Shown here one piece after another: positions 51,794 to 62,076 of a DNA stretch of 64,000 nt; positions within the stretch are counted from its first letter, which is position 1; each line of letters opens with the position of its first letter. The DNA comes from JADFJB01 sp964464595 (GTDB lineage: Bacteria; Zhuqueibacterota; JdFR-76; DREG01). The notes under the pieces are model-generated. The model made no database searches. It saw only the letters and a list, made by a program, of their open reading frames with translations, and was not told the origin of the DNA. The position numbers were made by a program, and so were the translations under genes. Location: positions 62,001 through 126,000 of the forward strand of contig CAYXGW010000002.1 in assembly GCA_964464595.1 (NCBI GenBank). Direction: 5' to 3'.

Positions 51794-52725
51794 CTTATGT
51801 TTTTCAGATATTTTAAAAATTCACTGTCTGTACTCAAGATCAAAGTAGTATTGGTATTCATAGTTGTCCGGTAAGATTCCAAAGTTTGCAAAAATGCATA
51901 GAAATCTGGGTCTTTGTTAAAGGCTTCCGCATAGATTTTTGTTGCTTCGGCATCTGCTCTGCCTATAATTTCCTGCGCTGTTCTATAGGCACCTGAAGTA
52001 ATAATCTGGAATTCCTTTTCTCTTTCACCATCTATTTCCGCTTTTCTACCACCTCCCTCAGAGCGATATTTTTGTGCAATTCGCTTACGTTCGGAAATCA
52101 TTCTTTCATAAACCTTTTGCCGGACATCCTCACGGTAATTGATTCTTTTAATCTTAATATCTAATAATTCAATTCCATATTGCGGCATAATTACCGCTGC
52201 ATTTTTTAAGATTAACTTGGTGATCGCTTCACGGCCTTTTGCAATTTGCTGGACAGCGGTCTCCAGTCCAAAACTTTCCTGTTCCTCAATAGTGGTCTCT
52301 AATTCTCTATTAGAGTTTCGGACGACTTCGATCAACAAATTCTCAGAAATGAAATTTCGCGTAGCGCTTTCAATGATATCATCTAACCTGCTATGAGCGT
52401 TTCTTTCATTATTTACCGATTGATAAAATTGAAGGGGATCAACGATACGCCATCGGGCAAAAGTATCCACCCAAATATAACGTTTATCTTGGGTTGGAAC
52501 TTCATTGGCATCGCCATCCCATTCAAGAATTCGTTTGTCAAATGATCTGACATCTTGAATAAATGGCAATTTAAAATACAAGCCGGCACTTGTAATGGTT
52601 TTTTTCACCTTGCCAAATTGTAATACGATCACTTGTTCGGTTTCATCAACTGTATATGCTGATGAAAGTAGTAAAATCAATCCTAAAAATCCTGCTACCA
52701 AACCTAGAATTCTTGATTTTTTCAT
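51790..52725 (-). CDS. hflC: HflC, membrane SPFH protein of the FtsH regulator
   Basis: 311 residues. One N-terminal membrane helix (about 7-24) and an SPFH/band 7 domain (about 25-220): VDETEQVIVLQFGKVKKTI and WRIVDPLQFYQSVNNERNAH. RSEGGGRKAEIDGEREKEF and IGRADAEATKIYAEAFNKDP are typical of HflC. With HflK it forms a cage around FtsH. It overlaps hflK by 4 bp. Confidence 0.95.
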   Translation of the reverse strand: MKKSRILGLVAGFLGLILLLSSAYTVDETEQVIVLQFGKVKKTITSAGLYFKLPFIQDVRSFDKRILEWDGDANEVPTQDKRYIWVDTFARWRIVDPLQFYQSVNNERNAHSRLDDIIESATRNFISENLLIEVVRNSNRELETTIEEQESFGLETAVQQIAKGREAITKLILKNAAVIMPQYGIELLDIKIKRINYREDVRQKVYERMISERKRIAQKYRSEGGGRKAEIDGEREKEFQIITSGAYRTAQEIIGRADAEATKIYAEAFNKDPDFYAFLQTLESYRTTMNTNTTLILSTDSEFLKYLKNIR

Positions 52726-53708
52726 TGCACTGCCTCCTTTTTCATAAGTTGAAGAAGAGGAATCACCCCCTGTTGTTTTTCATCGATAATATAGATGTTT
52801 TCCATATTCGGAAGAATGTCCAGCATGGTCTCGAGATATAACCTTCTTCTTGTAACTTCTTTTGCTTTTCTATACTCATTCCAGACTGCCAAAAACTTTT
52901 CAGCATCACCCAAAGCACGATTGGTGCGATTGGTATGATAGCCTTCTGCCTGGGTGATGGTTTGCGCCGCTTCACCTTTAGCTTGTGGAATAACCCTGTT
53001 GTAGCCTTCCAGGGCTTCATTAATAATTCGCTCTTTTTCCTGCCTCGCTTCATTAACTTCATTAAAGGCTGATTGAACCGGTATTGGCGGATTTACATCT
53101 TGCAATTTAATGGTTTGGATTTCCAGGCCCGTGTCAAATTCATCCAATAATTTTTGGGTGATAGAATCCGCTAAAGCTTCTATTCTTTGTCGACTTAATA
53201 CGATCACCTCATCCACACTATGATCTCCAACTACCATTCTCATTACAGATTCGGAAATATCCCGCATGGTTTCGACTACATTTCTCACATTAAATAAATA
53301 TTTAACCGGATCTTTAATCCGGTATTGGACAATCCACTCAACCAAAGCTGAATTTAAATCCCCCGTTAACATGAGTGATACTTCTTCAAAACTTCGGGAA
53401 TCAAATTGTGATCGCACACCGGCTTGAACCGTACGAAACCCAAACTCTTCTTTATACACTCGTTGGACTTTAACTTTTTTTACAGTTTCAAATCCAAAGG
53501 GTATTTTGAAATGAAGACCAGGTTCTCCGGTTCTTTGGTATTTTCCAAACCGTTGAATCACACCGACTTCATCTGCGTCCACGGTATAAATCATTGAAAA
53601 TAAAAACCAAATCGCTAAAATCCCGCCAACAATTCCAAAAATAATAAATTTTGGAATTTCAGGAACTTCAATTTCAGTATCTCCTACAACAATTCTTTTT
53701 CTTGCCAT
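52722..53708 (-). CDS. hflK: HflK, membrane SPFH protein of the FtsH regulator
   Basis: 328 residues. One membrane helix (about 20-42) and an SPFH domain with VDADEVGVIQRFGKYQRTGE, LHFKIPFGFETVKKVKVQRV and EWIVQYRIKDPVKYLFNVRN. The C-terminal helices include YNRVIPQAKGEAAQTITQAE. The usual Gly-rich N-terminal tail is absent. It precedes hflC, the standard order. Confidence 0.94.
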   Translation of the reverse strand: MARKRIVVGDTEIEVPEIPKFIIFGIVGGILAIWFLFSMIYTVDADEVGVIQRFGKYQRTGEPGLHFKIPFGFETVKKVKVQRVYKEEFGFRTVQAGVRSQFDSRSFEEVSLMLTGDLNSALVEWIVQYRIKDPVKYLFNVRNVVETMRDISESVMRMVVGDHSVDEVIVLSRQRIEALADSITQKLLDEFDTGLEIQTIKLQDVNPPIPVQSAFNEVNEARQEKERIINEALEGYNRVIPQAKGEAAQTITQAEGYHTNRTNRALGDAEKFLAVWNEYRKAKEVTRRRLYLETMLDILPNMENIYIIDEKQQGVIPLLQLMKKEAVQ

Positions 53709-53737
53709 TTAGCATACCTCCCAACTGATTGTTTTTT

Positions 53738-55162
53738 TTATAGTTGCCGTCTCAATCTTGCAACCGGAATTTTCATCTGTTCACGATATTTAGCCACTGT
53801 TCTACGGGCAAGAGGATAGCCCTTTTCCGCAAGAAGTTTTACAAGAGTTTGATCGTTCAGGGGTTTATGTGGATCTTCATTATCAATGATATTTTTAATC
53901 AAATCTTTAAACTTTCTGTTTGAAACCTCTTCACCCGAACTGGTGGTCATCTTTTCACTAAAGAAATATTTTATCTCAAAAACCCCAAAGTCGGTTTGAA
54001 CATATTTGCCATTAGACACCCGGCTAATAGTTGATATATCCATATTCACTTCTTCGGCTATATCCTTTAATATCATCGGTTTAAGTTGACCAGGACCCTT
54101 GTCGAAAAATTTATGCTGCCTTTCGACAATTTCTGTCATCACCCTAAAAATAGTCGCCCGGCGTTGATGAATGGAATTGATCAGCCATCGGGCATTTTCT
54201 AATCTTTTTCGAATAAAATTCTTAACATCCGAAGATACTTTTTTCTTATCGGAAAGCATTTGCCTATATCCCCTATTGATGCGTAGATTAGGAATATTTG
54301 ATTCATTCAAGGAAACTACAAATTCATCATCAACTCTTTCAACAATTACATCCGGGATTACATAATTCTGATCCTGGCTTATATAGCCTTCGCCTGGCTT
54401 CGGATTTAGCGTTGAAATCTCTTCCATTGCTGCCTTGATAGCGTCTAAAGAAAGCTCCATTCTCTTAGCAATTCTTTCAAAACGTTTATTCTTAAAATCT
54501 TCAAAATGGTTTCTTATCATCTCCATTGCTTCTGCTTGGTCTTCCATTTGTTCTAACTGGATTAACAAACATTCCCGAAGATTCCTTGCAGCTATGCCGA
54601 CTGGTTCGAACGTTTGAATAAGTCGAAGAACCTTTTCTACTTCCTCTTTTGTGATTTCCAGATTTAAAGCAATCTCTTCCAATTCAATTTTAAGGTAGCC
54701 ATCTTCATTAATATTCCAGATGATATTTTCACCGATCATAATTTCTTTTTCCGGAATGTCCATGATCTCATGAAGTTGTTCAAGAAGATGTTCGGACAAA
54801 GTCGTTTTGCTGACATTAGGACGTTCATAATCTTCAATATTCGGATCTTTGGGAATCCTGAATTCATACTCGTCTTCTCCCGCTATTAAATCCCAATCGA
54901 TCTCATCTTCTTTTTCACCATCAGCAGAATCAGTATCCTCTTCTTTATTCTCTGAATCTTCCGGAACTTCTTGCTCCAAAGAAGAATCTTCATCCATTTC
55001 CACATCCTCATCAAGGACTTCTTCCAAAAGAGGATTTTCCTGCAATTCAATTTTAATGCGCTGCTCCAATCTTATAAGCGGTAATTGCAGTAATGTTGAA
55101 AGTAATACCTGTTGAGGTGATTGGGTTTGATGCAAACCCATTGATAGTTTTTGACTTAACAT
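53738..55162 (-). CDS. rpoN: RNA polymerase sigma-54 factor
   Basis: 474 residues. N-terminal region I is Gln/Leu rich (LGMLHQTQSPQQVLLSTLL-like opening), region II is strongly acidic (about 45-85), then the core-binding and HTH regions. The RpoN box reads ARRTVAKYRE (452-461). A sigma-54 system implies enhancer-dependent promoters; no activator is in this window. It follows lptB, as in Proteobacteria. Confidence 0.95.
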   Translation of the reverse strand: MLSQKLSMGLHQTQSPQQVLLSTLLQLPLIRLEQRIKIELQENPLLEEVLDEDVEMDEDSSLEQEVPEDSENKEEDTDSADGEKEDEIDWDLIAGEDEYEFRIPKDPNIEDYERPNVSKTTLSEHLLEQLHEIMDIPEKEIMIGENIIWNINEDGYLKIELEEIALNLEITKEEVEKVLRLIQTFEPVGIAARNLRECLLIQLEQMEDQAEAMEMIRNHFEDFKNKRFERIAKRMELSLDAIKAAMEEISTLNPKPGEGYISQDQNYVIPDVIVERVDDEFVVSLNESNIPNLRINRGYRQMLSDKKKVSSDVKNFIRKRLENARWLINSIHQRRATIFRVMTEIVERQHKFFDKGPGQLKPMILKDIAEEVNMDISTISRVSNGKYVQTDFGVFEIKYFFSEKMTTSSGEEVSNRKFKDLIKNIIDNEDPHKPLNDQTLVKLLAEKGYPLARRTVAKYREQMKIPVARLRRQL

Positions 55163-55203
55163 CCTAAAACCAACCCAAATTTATATGAGAATTTCAATTT
55201 TTC

Positions 55204-55947
55204 CTATCTATTTAACTTAAATTTATCACCTAAATAGAGCATTTTTGTTTCAGAATCGTTGGCAAGGAATTCAGAGGTTCCTGATTTTAATACACTACCA
55301 TCATAAAGTAGATATGCTCTATCGGTAATTTCCAATGTTTCATGGACATTATGATCAGTAACCAAAATTCCGATCCCTTTTTCTTTTAAATTCATGATGA
55401 TATTTTGGATATCATCTACAGCGATGGGGTCAATCCCTGCAAAGGGCTCATCCAGTAATAGAAATTTTGGATTGAGAACAAGCGCCCGAGAGATTTCAAC
55501 GCGGCGTCTTTCGCCACCGGATAAATTATATGCCTTATTTTTTCGAATATGTGTCAAACCAAATTCTTCAAGTAAATTTTGTAATCTGCCTTCCTGTTCG
55601 CGCACAGAAAGCTTTAACATTTGCAATATCGAAATAAGATTCTCTTCTACTGTTAGCTTTCTAAAAATTGATGGCTCTTGTGACAAATAGCCAATACCCA
55701 GGCGAGCCCTGCGAAACATAGGCATTTTTGTTATACGATCTTCGTTCAAGTAAATATCACCGTCATTCGGTCTTATCATTCCAACGATTATATAAAACGT
55801 TGTTGTTTTTCCAGCACCATTTGGACCTAGTAAACCGACAATCTCACCCTGGTTAACATTCATGTTAACCTCTTTTACAACCTGTCGTTTTCCATAGTAT
55901 TTTACCAGGTTTTCGACTCTTAGTAAATCTCGGTTGTTTGATTTCAC
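55204..55947 (-). CDS. lptB: LPS export ABC transporter ATPase LptB
   Basis: 247 residues. Cytosolic ATPase of the LptB2FG exporter. Walker A GPNGAGKTT (41-49), the LPSEPSIFRK-like Q-loop region (LSQEPSIFRKLTVEENLISI), signature LSGGERRRVEISRAL, and Walker B FLLLDEPFAGIDP. The order lptC-lptA-lptB-rpoN is conserved. Confidence 0.95.
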   Translation of the reverse strand: MKSNNRDLLRVENLVKYYGKRQVVKEVNMNVNQGEIVGLLGPNGAGKTTTFYIIVGMIRPNDGDIYLNEDRITKMPMFRRARLGIGYLSQEPSIFRKLTVEENLISILQMLKLSVREQEGRLQNLLEEFGLTHIRKNKAYNLSGGERRRVEISRALVLNPKFLLLDEPFAGIDPIAVDDIQNIIMNLKEKGIGILVTDHNVHETLEITDRAYLLYDGSVLKSGTSEFLANDSETKMLYLGDKFKLNR

Positions 55948-55967
55948 AATTTGCTGGAAAATTATTT

Positions 55968-57116
55968 TTATTGCAATGATTTGATTTTTGATTTTGGGGG
56001 ATAAAATCGCCCACGGGATACTTCCGGATCACCTAGGACAGTTACATCTTTAACTAAGCCCTTGGCAAAATTGATTGCAAGCTCATCACCCAAAATATGG
56101 TTAATACCTTGAACTTTTCCTTCTTCGATAAGATGATAGATACTTATTGCCTGACCCTTTACTTTAATGTGCCGTACAGAATCATCTTTAATGTCAATCC
56201 AAATTTCCGCTCCTGTCAATTGATCAAAAGCTGGATTATTTTCAATTTTAAAATTAGATAGCATTTCTCCCTTTCCGTTTAAGTATATCTGCCTCAATGA
56301 ATCATTCTCAAAAAACATCTCGATTTGGTCTGCTTTCATATTTTTGTTATTTTGAGTTATTCGCGGGTTTTCTTTAATGATAATCCGGCTTTCCTGTTGG
56401 TGAAATTCCGCAAGATTCGCTTGAGCAATGATTTTGCTTTGTGTAATTACAACACTATCTTCGGCAATGGCAACTTTAGTTGAATCAAAATAAGTGATGA
56501 TCCGTGATTCGATGGTGATTTCAGGTTTTCCCAAACTGTCATTTTTAACAAATTTCGGATCGACTTCCAATAATAACTTCTGCAATTTTTTATCATACGT
56601 TAATTTTTCGCAAGTAACAACAACGTCATTCTCCAGATCAACAAATTGAACATTATTATTTGCATAAACCATATCCTTAAAAGCTTCGTGTCTTATTTCA
56701 TCTGCAAATATCTTCTGTTGATTTATAACCAACTCCACATTACCTCTAGCCAATTCTCTTTTCGGATTTGAGTAAGATTCAAAATAATCTGCCAATAAAG
56801 TATAACTGCTGTCCTGATAAAATACATTACCTTTAAAAACCGCCAAATCCTGATCGTCGTAAAATAATGCACGATCACACCGAAGTTCCTGGTTTCCTTT
56901 ACGAAAATAGACATTACCGATAAGCTGAACAACTTTTTGGGAATTTAGCATTTCATATTGAAGTTTATCTGAATCCCAGTAAGTTAATCCTGATCTATCC
57001 CAATTTTTTTGTGCTTGTACATTTTGTATAAACAGCAAAATTATACCTACAGAGAGTAAAAACCGAATGAACCTATTATCCAGTCTTGACCACTTTTGGA
57101 TCATTTTCATCATCAT
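55968..57116 (-). CDS. OstA/LptA-like periplasmic protein
   Basis: 382 residues, longer than E. coli LptA (185) and like the FCB OstA-like proteins. A signal peptide ends at about residue 36 (QNVQAQKN). Beta-jellyroll repeats follow, such as VVQLIGNVYFRKGNQELRCD, LAVFKGNVFYQDSSYTLLAD and ARGNVELVINQQKIFADEIR. It would bridge LPS across the periplasm. It lies between lptC and lptB. Confidence 0.85.
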   Translation of the reverse strand: MMMKMIQKWSRLDNRFIRFLLSVGIILLFIQNVQAQKNWDRSGLTYWDSDKLQYEMLNSQKVVQLIGNVYFRKGNQELRCDRALFYDDQDLAVFKGNVFYQDSSYTLLADYFESYSNPKRELARGNVELVINQQKIFADEIRHEAFKDMVYANNNVQFVDLENDVVVTCEKLTYDKKLQKLLLEVDPKFVKNDSLGKPEITIESRIITYFDSTKVAIAEDSVVITQSKIIAQANLAEFHQQESRIIIKENPRITQNNKNMKADQIEMFFENDSLRQIYLNGKGEMLSNFKIENNPAFDQLTGAEIWIDIKDDSVRHIKVKGQAISIYHLIEEGKVQGINHILGDELAINFAKGLVKDVTVLGDPEVSRGRFYPPKSKIKSLQ

Positions 57117-57146
57117 ATTTTTAGCAATCCTGATTACTCCGGACAG

Positions 57147-57710
57147 TTACTTTATGCCAATATCAACAGGCCTTTTCGTATGGCCTCTACTTTCTTTTAT
57201 TTCCCATTTACTGAAATCCGTTTCCGCTTCAAATCCGGTTCCGTAAATCGTATCCTGTTCAGTAACAATTGTCACAAAATCATTGGTAAATATTTTCTTT
57301 TTGATATTGTCCCAGAACAGGCTCTCTGTAAACAATGTAACATCGGCGCTATCCGAGTGTGCGATAACATTCCCATGCGCTTCCATTAATGTTCTGTCTT
57401 CTTTTAGCTTTCCTTTTTCTCCGGTTATCCAGCTGGTTTTTTCTCCAATATTATTATAAAAGTCTATCCGAAATTTTTGATCAAACTCATATTCTTTTCT
57501 AGCATTAAACTGCGAAATATGATCAAACCACAACTGTGCATTAACCAAGCCGTTTTCCGTCGCTTCAAATGTCACATCCCAACTCTCTTGATCAGGCACT
57601 TTTATTTCTTCTTCCAACTCTTCCTGAGTAAAATTAGAATTCATACTACAACCAGCTAGCAGGTTGATAAATATGATCGGCCATAATTTGATCAGTATAT
57701 CTTTTATCAT
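57147..57710 (-). CDS. lptC: LptC-domain lipoprotein
   Basis: 187 residues. N-terminal lipoprotein signal with lipobox LLAGC (Cys22). Classical LptC is a single-pass membrane protein; this one appears to be lipid-anchored. LptC-type strands follow: EGKLKEDRTLMEAHGNVIAH, LFTESLFWDNIKKKIFTNDF and TIYGTGFEAETDFSKWEIKE. It starts the lptC-lptA-lptB run after kdsD. Confidence 0.82.
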   Translation of the reverse strand: MIKDILIKLWPIIFINLLAGCSMNSNFTQEELEEEIKVPDQESWDVTFEATENGLVNAQLWFDHISQFNARKEYEFDQKFRIDFYNNIGEKTSWITGEKGKLKEDRTLMEAHGNVIAHSDSADVTLFTESLFWDNIKKKIFTNDFVTIVTEQDTIYGTGFEAETDFSKWEIKESRGHTKRPVDIGIK

Positions 57711-57731
57711 CGTTTATGAATATAAATTGTA

Positions 57732-58757
57732 CTAGGATAAACCAGCCTTCAACAAATCATGTAAATGAATCATTCCGATAGGTTGTTTTTCTTCGTTAAT
57801 AATAATAACCTGGTTGATTGCGTTTATTTTCACAATATTCATCACATCGGTAGCCATCATGCCGGTTTTAGCGACTACCGGATGGGGAGATAAAATATCT
57901 CTGGCACTGTATTTATTAAAATTAAGCTGCTTTTCAAGAAGCCGTCTTAAATCACCATCCGTAATAATCCCAATCAATTGATCATCCTCATCAATAACTG
58001 CAGTTGCACCAAACCTTTTTGTTGTTATTTCAAGCAGAACCTCATGCAAAGTCGCATCTTCACGGACTTTTGCCACCCGTTTACCGGTAAACATTAAATC
58101 GTCTATTCTTAATGTTAACTTCTTGCCGATTACTCCACCGGGGTGCAATAATGCAAAATCCTCCAAACTAAAATTCCTAAGTTCGATTAAAGAAATTGCC
58201 AAAGCATCTCCCATTGCCAATGTGGCGGTTGTGCTTGCAGTTGGTGCCATATCAAATGGGCACGCTTCCTCATCCACACATACATCCAAAACCACATCAC
58301 TTCGAAGTGCAAGTTCAGACTGGGAATTACCGGTTAGAGAAATGATTGGCACACCAATCCTTCGAAAAATCGGTAATATTTGAGTTATTTCGTCCGAATT
58401 TCCACTCTTTGAAATACAGATAGTCACATCATTTTTCATGACCATACCCAGGTCACCATGAACACCTTCAGTCGGATGTAAAAAATAAGCGGCTTTTCCC
58501 AAACTGGTAAATGTAGCTGCTATTTTCTTTCCGATAATTCCGGATTTTCCGATTCCGGTAATAACCACTCTACCGGTTGCATCGTGTATAATTTTTACAG
58601 CTTCATAGAAATTATCATCGATCTTATTTTCAAGAACTTTTAAAGCTGCCGCCTCAATTCGAATTACCCGTTTACCTCTTTCAATAATCTCAGCTTTATC
58701 AGCAAATTCAAAACGATCCAAATCTTCAACTTTTATTTTTGACAATTCAACGGGCAT
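57732..58757 (-). CDS. kdsD: Arabinose-5-phosphate isomerase, KpsF/GutQ family
   Basis: 341 residues. It converts ribulose 5-phosphate to arabinose 5-phosphate, first step of Kdo synthesis. SIS domain (about 45-185): VVITGIGKSGIIGKKIAATF, PTEGVHGDLGMV, ISLTGNSQS. Two CBS domains (about 215-341) end in IGMIHLHDLLKAGL. Its start overlaps the fsa-family gene by 11 bp. kdsC, the phosphatase, is not next to it. Confidence 0.95.
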   Translation of the reverse strand: MPVELSKIKVEDLDRFEFADKAEIIERGKRVIRIEAAALKVLENKIDDNFYEAVKIIHDATGRVVITGIGKSGIIGKKIAATFTSLGKAAYFLHPTEGVHGDLGMVMKNDVTICISKSGNSDEITQILPIFRRIGVPIISLTGNSQSELALRSDVVLDVCVDEEACPFDMAPTASTTATLAMGDALAISLIELRNFSLEDFALLHPGGVIGKKLTLRIDDLMFTGKRVAKVREDATLHEVLLEITTKRFGATAVIDEDDQLIGIITDGDLRRLLEKQLNFNKYSARDILSPHPVVAKTGMMATDVMNIVKINAINQVIIINEEKQPIGMIHLHDLLKAGLS

Positions 58758-59415
58758 TTTTACCCCTATTCTTTTCTAATTTTTTCCAATCATTTAAAAA
58801 TTTCTCAATCCCAATGTCAGTAAGTGGGTGTTGAGCCAGCTGTTTATAAACGGAAACCGGAGCTGTTACAATATCTACACCCATAAGAGCCAATTCTAAA
58901 ATGTGCATAGGATGTCGAACACTAGCCGCTAATATCTGGCTGGGTAATTCGCTGTAATTTTGTAATATACGGTGTATTTGTGAAATCATTTCGATGCCAT
59001 CTATTGAAACATCATCCAATCGACCAACGAAAGGGATAAGATAAGACACCCCGGCCTTTGCCGCCAAAAGAGCTTGTGTTGGAGAAAAAATAAGGGTAAT
59101 ACCGGTTGGTATTCCATCCAGTTCAAGCTTACGAGCCGCTTTGATACCCTCTTGTGTAGCCGGTATCTTTATGACCACTTGGTCTGACCATTTTGACATT
59201 TCATGACCTTCCTCCAAAATACCGGACTCATCAAGTCGAATAACCTCGGTAAATATTGGGCCTTGGATTTCAGAGGCTATCTCTTCCACAACATCTTTCA
59301 TATCTCTCCCTGATTTCATGATCAAAGTCGGATTTGTGGTTACTCCATCTGCAATGCCCAGGTTTTTAGCTTCCTTTATGTCTTTGATATCAGCAGAATC
59401 CACGTAAAACTTCAT
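58747..59415 (-). CDS. fsa: Transaldolase / fructose-6-phosphate aldolase family protein
   Basis: 222 residues. A small TIM-barrel aldolase: MKFYVDSADIKDIKEAKNLG, GVTTNPTLIMKSG, the Schiff-base lysine in QVVIKIPAT, and AGVSYLIPFVGRLDD. The short transaldolase subfamily and Fsa are alike in sequence, so the exact reaction is not settled. Coupling to kdsD, a pentose phosphate enzyme, fits a pentose phosphate role. Confidence 0.82.
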   Translation of the reverse strand: MKFYVDSADIKDIKEAKNLGIADGVTTNPTLIMKSGRDMKDVVEEIASEIQGPIFTEVIRLDESGILEEGHEMSKWSDQVVIKIPATQEGIKAARKLELDGIPTGITLIFSPTQALLAAKAGVSYLIPFVGRLDDVSIDGIEMISQIHRILQNYSELPSQILAASVRHPMHILELALMGVDIVTAPVSVYKQLAQHPLTDIGIEKFLNDWKKLEKNRGKNAR

Positions 59416-59564
59416 ATTTTACTCTTCCTATTATTTTTTTCAGATGTAATATTCTAATAATCAAAGGATATTATTCAATGCCATTTTGAATGTAGTGAGA
59501 ATCTCATAATGCTATCTTATTAGAATTCTACAAACCAGAGTTTCTTCGCTATGCTCAGAATCAA

Positions 59565-60401
59565 CTAATCCATGTATTTTTTTGCAATCTGATCGAATTC
59601 TTTGACCTGGATTAAAAGGTCCTTTAATTGGTCTAATGGCCACATACTTGCAGCATCGCATTTAGCATTCTTACAATCCGGATGTGTTTCTATGAAAATA
59701 GCATCTACACCTGTACTCACACCAGCCCTTGTTAATACAGGTACAAATCCGGGAGTTCCTCCAGAGGGGTCGCTGGAAGGAACGCCATAAATTCGAATGG
59801 CGTGAGTTACATCGAAAACGACAGGGTAACCGGTTTTCTGCATTATAGGAATAGATCGCATATCTACAACAAGATTATGATATCCAAATACACAGCCTCG
59901 TTCTGTAAGCAGAATTTTTTCATTTCCCGTGCTTTCGATTTTATTTACAACTTTTCCCATATCTTCCGGATGTAAAAATTGGCCTTTCTTAATATTAATT
60001 ACTTTCCCGGTTTTTCCTGCTGCAACAGTCAGACTGGTTTGCATCGAAAGATATGCCGGAATCTGAATTACATCCAAAACTTCCGCAGCTTTTTGAGCCT
60101 GATTTGAATTGTGGATATCAGACAGAATTGGGATATTAAATTCTTTTTTAACCTTATCCAGCATTTCCAGACCTTCTTCCAACCCTGGGCCTTGAAAGTA
60201 CTCTACGGATGATCTATTATCTTTTGTAAATGAAGATTTGAAAATAAAGGGTATCTCCAGTTCTTTGCAGAGTAATTGAATTGTGCCGGCAGTATCTGAT
60301 AGTAATTGCTGGCTTTCGATTACACAAGGTCCTGAAATTAAAACGATGGGTTTACCGCCACCCATTTGAATATCTTTTATATTTATAATCTTTGTGATCA
60401 T
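59565..60401 (-). CDS. kdsA: 3-deoxy-D-manno-octulosonate 8-phosphate synthase, metal-dependent type
   Basis: 278 residues. It condenses arabinose 5-phosphate and PEP into Kdo 8-phosphate. SGPCVIES carries Cys26, the metal ligand of the metallo class (non-metallo enzymes have Asn there); His in DVTHAIRI, Glu in IFIETHPD and Asp in CDAASMWPL complete the set. LSDIHNSNQAQKAAEVLDVI and TERGCVFGYHNLVVDMRS are conserved. pyrG precedes it by 34 bp. Confidence 0.95.
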   Translation of the reverse strand: MITKIINIKDIQMGGGKPIVLISGPCVIESQQLLSDTAGTIQLLCKELEIPFIFKSSFTKDNRSSVEYFQGPGLEEGLEMLDKVKKEFNIPILSDIHNSNQAQKAAEVLDVIQIPAYLSMQTSLTVAAGKTGKVINIKKGQFLHPEDMGKVVNKIESTGNEKILLTERGCVFGYHNLVVDMRSIPIMQKTGYPVVFDVTHAIRIYGVPSSDPSGGTPGFVPVLTRAGVSTGVDAIFIETHPDCKNAKCDAASMWPLDQLKDLLIQVKEFDQIAKKYMD

Positions 60402-60435
60402 ATAAATATTAAGCTCTATTAATCAAAATAACAGT

Positions 60436-62076
60436 TTAACGTTTCTCAGAAAAATCTAAAGAAGCATGAATAAATTCTCTAAAAATTGGATGTGCCCGGG
60501 TTACGCGGGATCGCAATTCGGGATGAAACTGAACTCCTATAAACCAGGGATGAGATGGCAGTTCGATAATTTCCACCAGGTCTTTTTGCGGAAAAATCCC
60601 GCTTAAAACCAATCCGTTTTCCTGCAGAATGGATCTATAGTTATTGTTCAACTCGAAACGATGACGGTGCCTTTCCCGAACTTCAGATTGTCCATATATT
60701 TTTTCAGCTAATGTATTCGAGCTAATCACACACGGATACCCTCCAAGGCGCATCGTGCCACCCAAATCAATATCGATTTGATCCGGCATAACATCAATTA
60801 CCGGGTATGGTGTATCGTTTGCGAATTCAGTGCTATTGGCTTGTTTAAGGCCACAAACGTATCGGGCAAATTCAATTACAGCGCATTGCATACCCAAACA
60901 AATGCCAAAATATGGGATGCTATTCTCACGTGCATATTTAGCGCCCTGGATTTTTCCTTCTACACCCCGATGACCGAAACCGGGGCAAACCAGGATTCCT
61001 GAAACATCATGCAATAATTGTTTGCTACCCTGTTCCTCAATATCTTCGGAATCAATCCACTTAATTTCAACCTGGGCTTCGTTCTCAACACCGGCATGAC
61101 TGCATGCTTCTATAATACTTTTATAAGAATCTCGTAATTCGACATATTTGCCACATATCGCGATTTTAACTTTCTTGCTTGGATTCTTTATTATATTAAC
61201 AAATCGACCCCAACTTTCTAATTGTGGCTCTTCACATTTTAGTTGAAGTAATTCAACAACCAGCTTATCCAGCTTTTCTTTGTGAAATGTCAATGGAATT
61301 TCGTAAATCGTTTCGGCATCTTTTGCTTCAACAACCGATCTCGGAGAGACATTACAAAACAACCCGATTTTATCCCTTAAATCATCTGAAAGAGAAAACT
61401 CAGTTCGGCAAAGTAGGATATCCGGTTGAATACCAATTTCTCTTAGACGCATGACACTATGTTGAGTCGGTTTAGTCTTCAATTCTCCCGAAGCTTTTAT
61501 ATGTGGAATTAGAGTAAGATGAATAAAAATGGCATTATTCTTACCAACTTTTAAAGCAAATTGACGAATCGCTTCCAGAAAAGGCAAGCTTTCAATATCA
61601 CCAACAGTACCGCCGATTTCCGTGATTACAACATCATACTGAGTGTCATTCTCTGCGACCGACTTAATTCGGGCTTGAATTTCATCTGTAATGTGAGGTA
61701 TGACTTGTACTGTTTGACCGAGAAAATCACCTTTTCGCTCTTTTGAAATCACAGTATAATAAATCTGTCCGGTTGTTGAATTATTCTTTTGCGACATATT
61801 GATATCAATAAAACGTTCGTAATGGCCCAGATCCAAATCTGTTTCAGCTCCATCATCAGTCACAAACACTTCGCCATGCTGATAGGGGCTTAGTGTTCCG
61901 GGATCAACATTAATATAAGGATCAAATTTTTGGATAGTTACATTAATCCCACGGGATTTCAATAGCCTACCAAGGGACGCGCTGGCAATTCCTTTTCCAA
62001 GTGATGAAACAACTCCTCCGGTTACGAAAATATATTTTGTCTGAGATACGGATGTTGTCATCACTGAATCAAGCAT
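60436..62076 (-). CDS. pyrG: CTP synthase
   Basis: 546 residues. It aminates UTP to CTP, needed for CMP-Kdo. Synthetase domain starts KYIFVTGGVVSSLGKGIASA; GATase domain (about 300-546) has CICLGMQ-type nucleophile (GICLGMQCAV) and the FHPEL His/Glu. The ATG overlaps the kdsB stop by 8 bp (second option at 62061). Its presence beside kdsB is a common linkage. Confidence 0.97.
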   Translation of the reverse strand: MLDSVMTTSVSQTKYIFVTGGVVSSLGKGIASASLGRLLKSRGINVTIQKFDPYINVDPGTLSPYQHGEVFVTDDGAETDLDLGHYERFIDINMSQKNNSTTGQIYYTVISKERKGDFLGQTVQVIPHITDEIQARIKSVAENDTQYDVVITEIGGTVGDIESLPFLEAIRQFALKVGKNNAIFIHLTLIPHIKASGELKTKPTQHSVMRLREIGIQPDILLCRTEFSLSDDLRDKIGLFCNVSPRSVVEAKDAETIYEIPLTFHKEKLDKLVVELLQLKCEEPQLESWGRFVNIIKNPSKKVKIAICGKYVELRDSYKSIIEACSHAGVENEAQVEIKWIDSEDIEEQGSKQLLHDVSGILVCPGFGHRGVEGKIQGAKYARENSIPYFGICLGMQCAVIEFARYVCGLKQANSTEFANDTPYPVIDVMPDQIDIDLGGTMRLGGYPCVISSNTLAEKIYGQSEVRERHRHRFELNNNYRSILQENGLVLSGIFPQKDLVEIIELPSHPWFIGVQFHPELRSRVTRAHPIFREFIHASLDFSEKR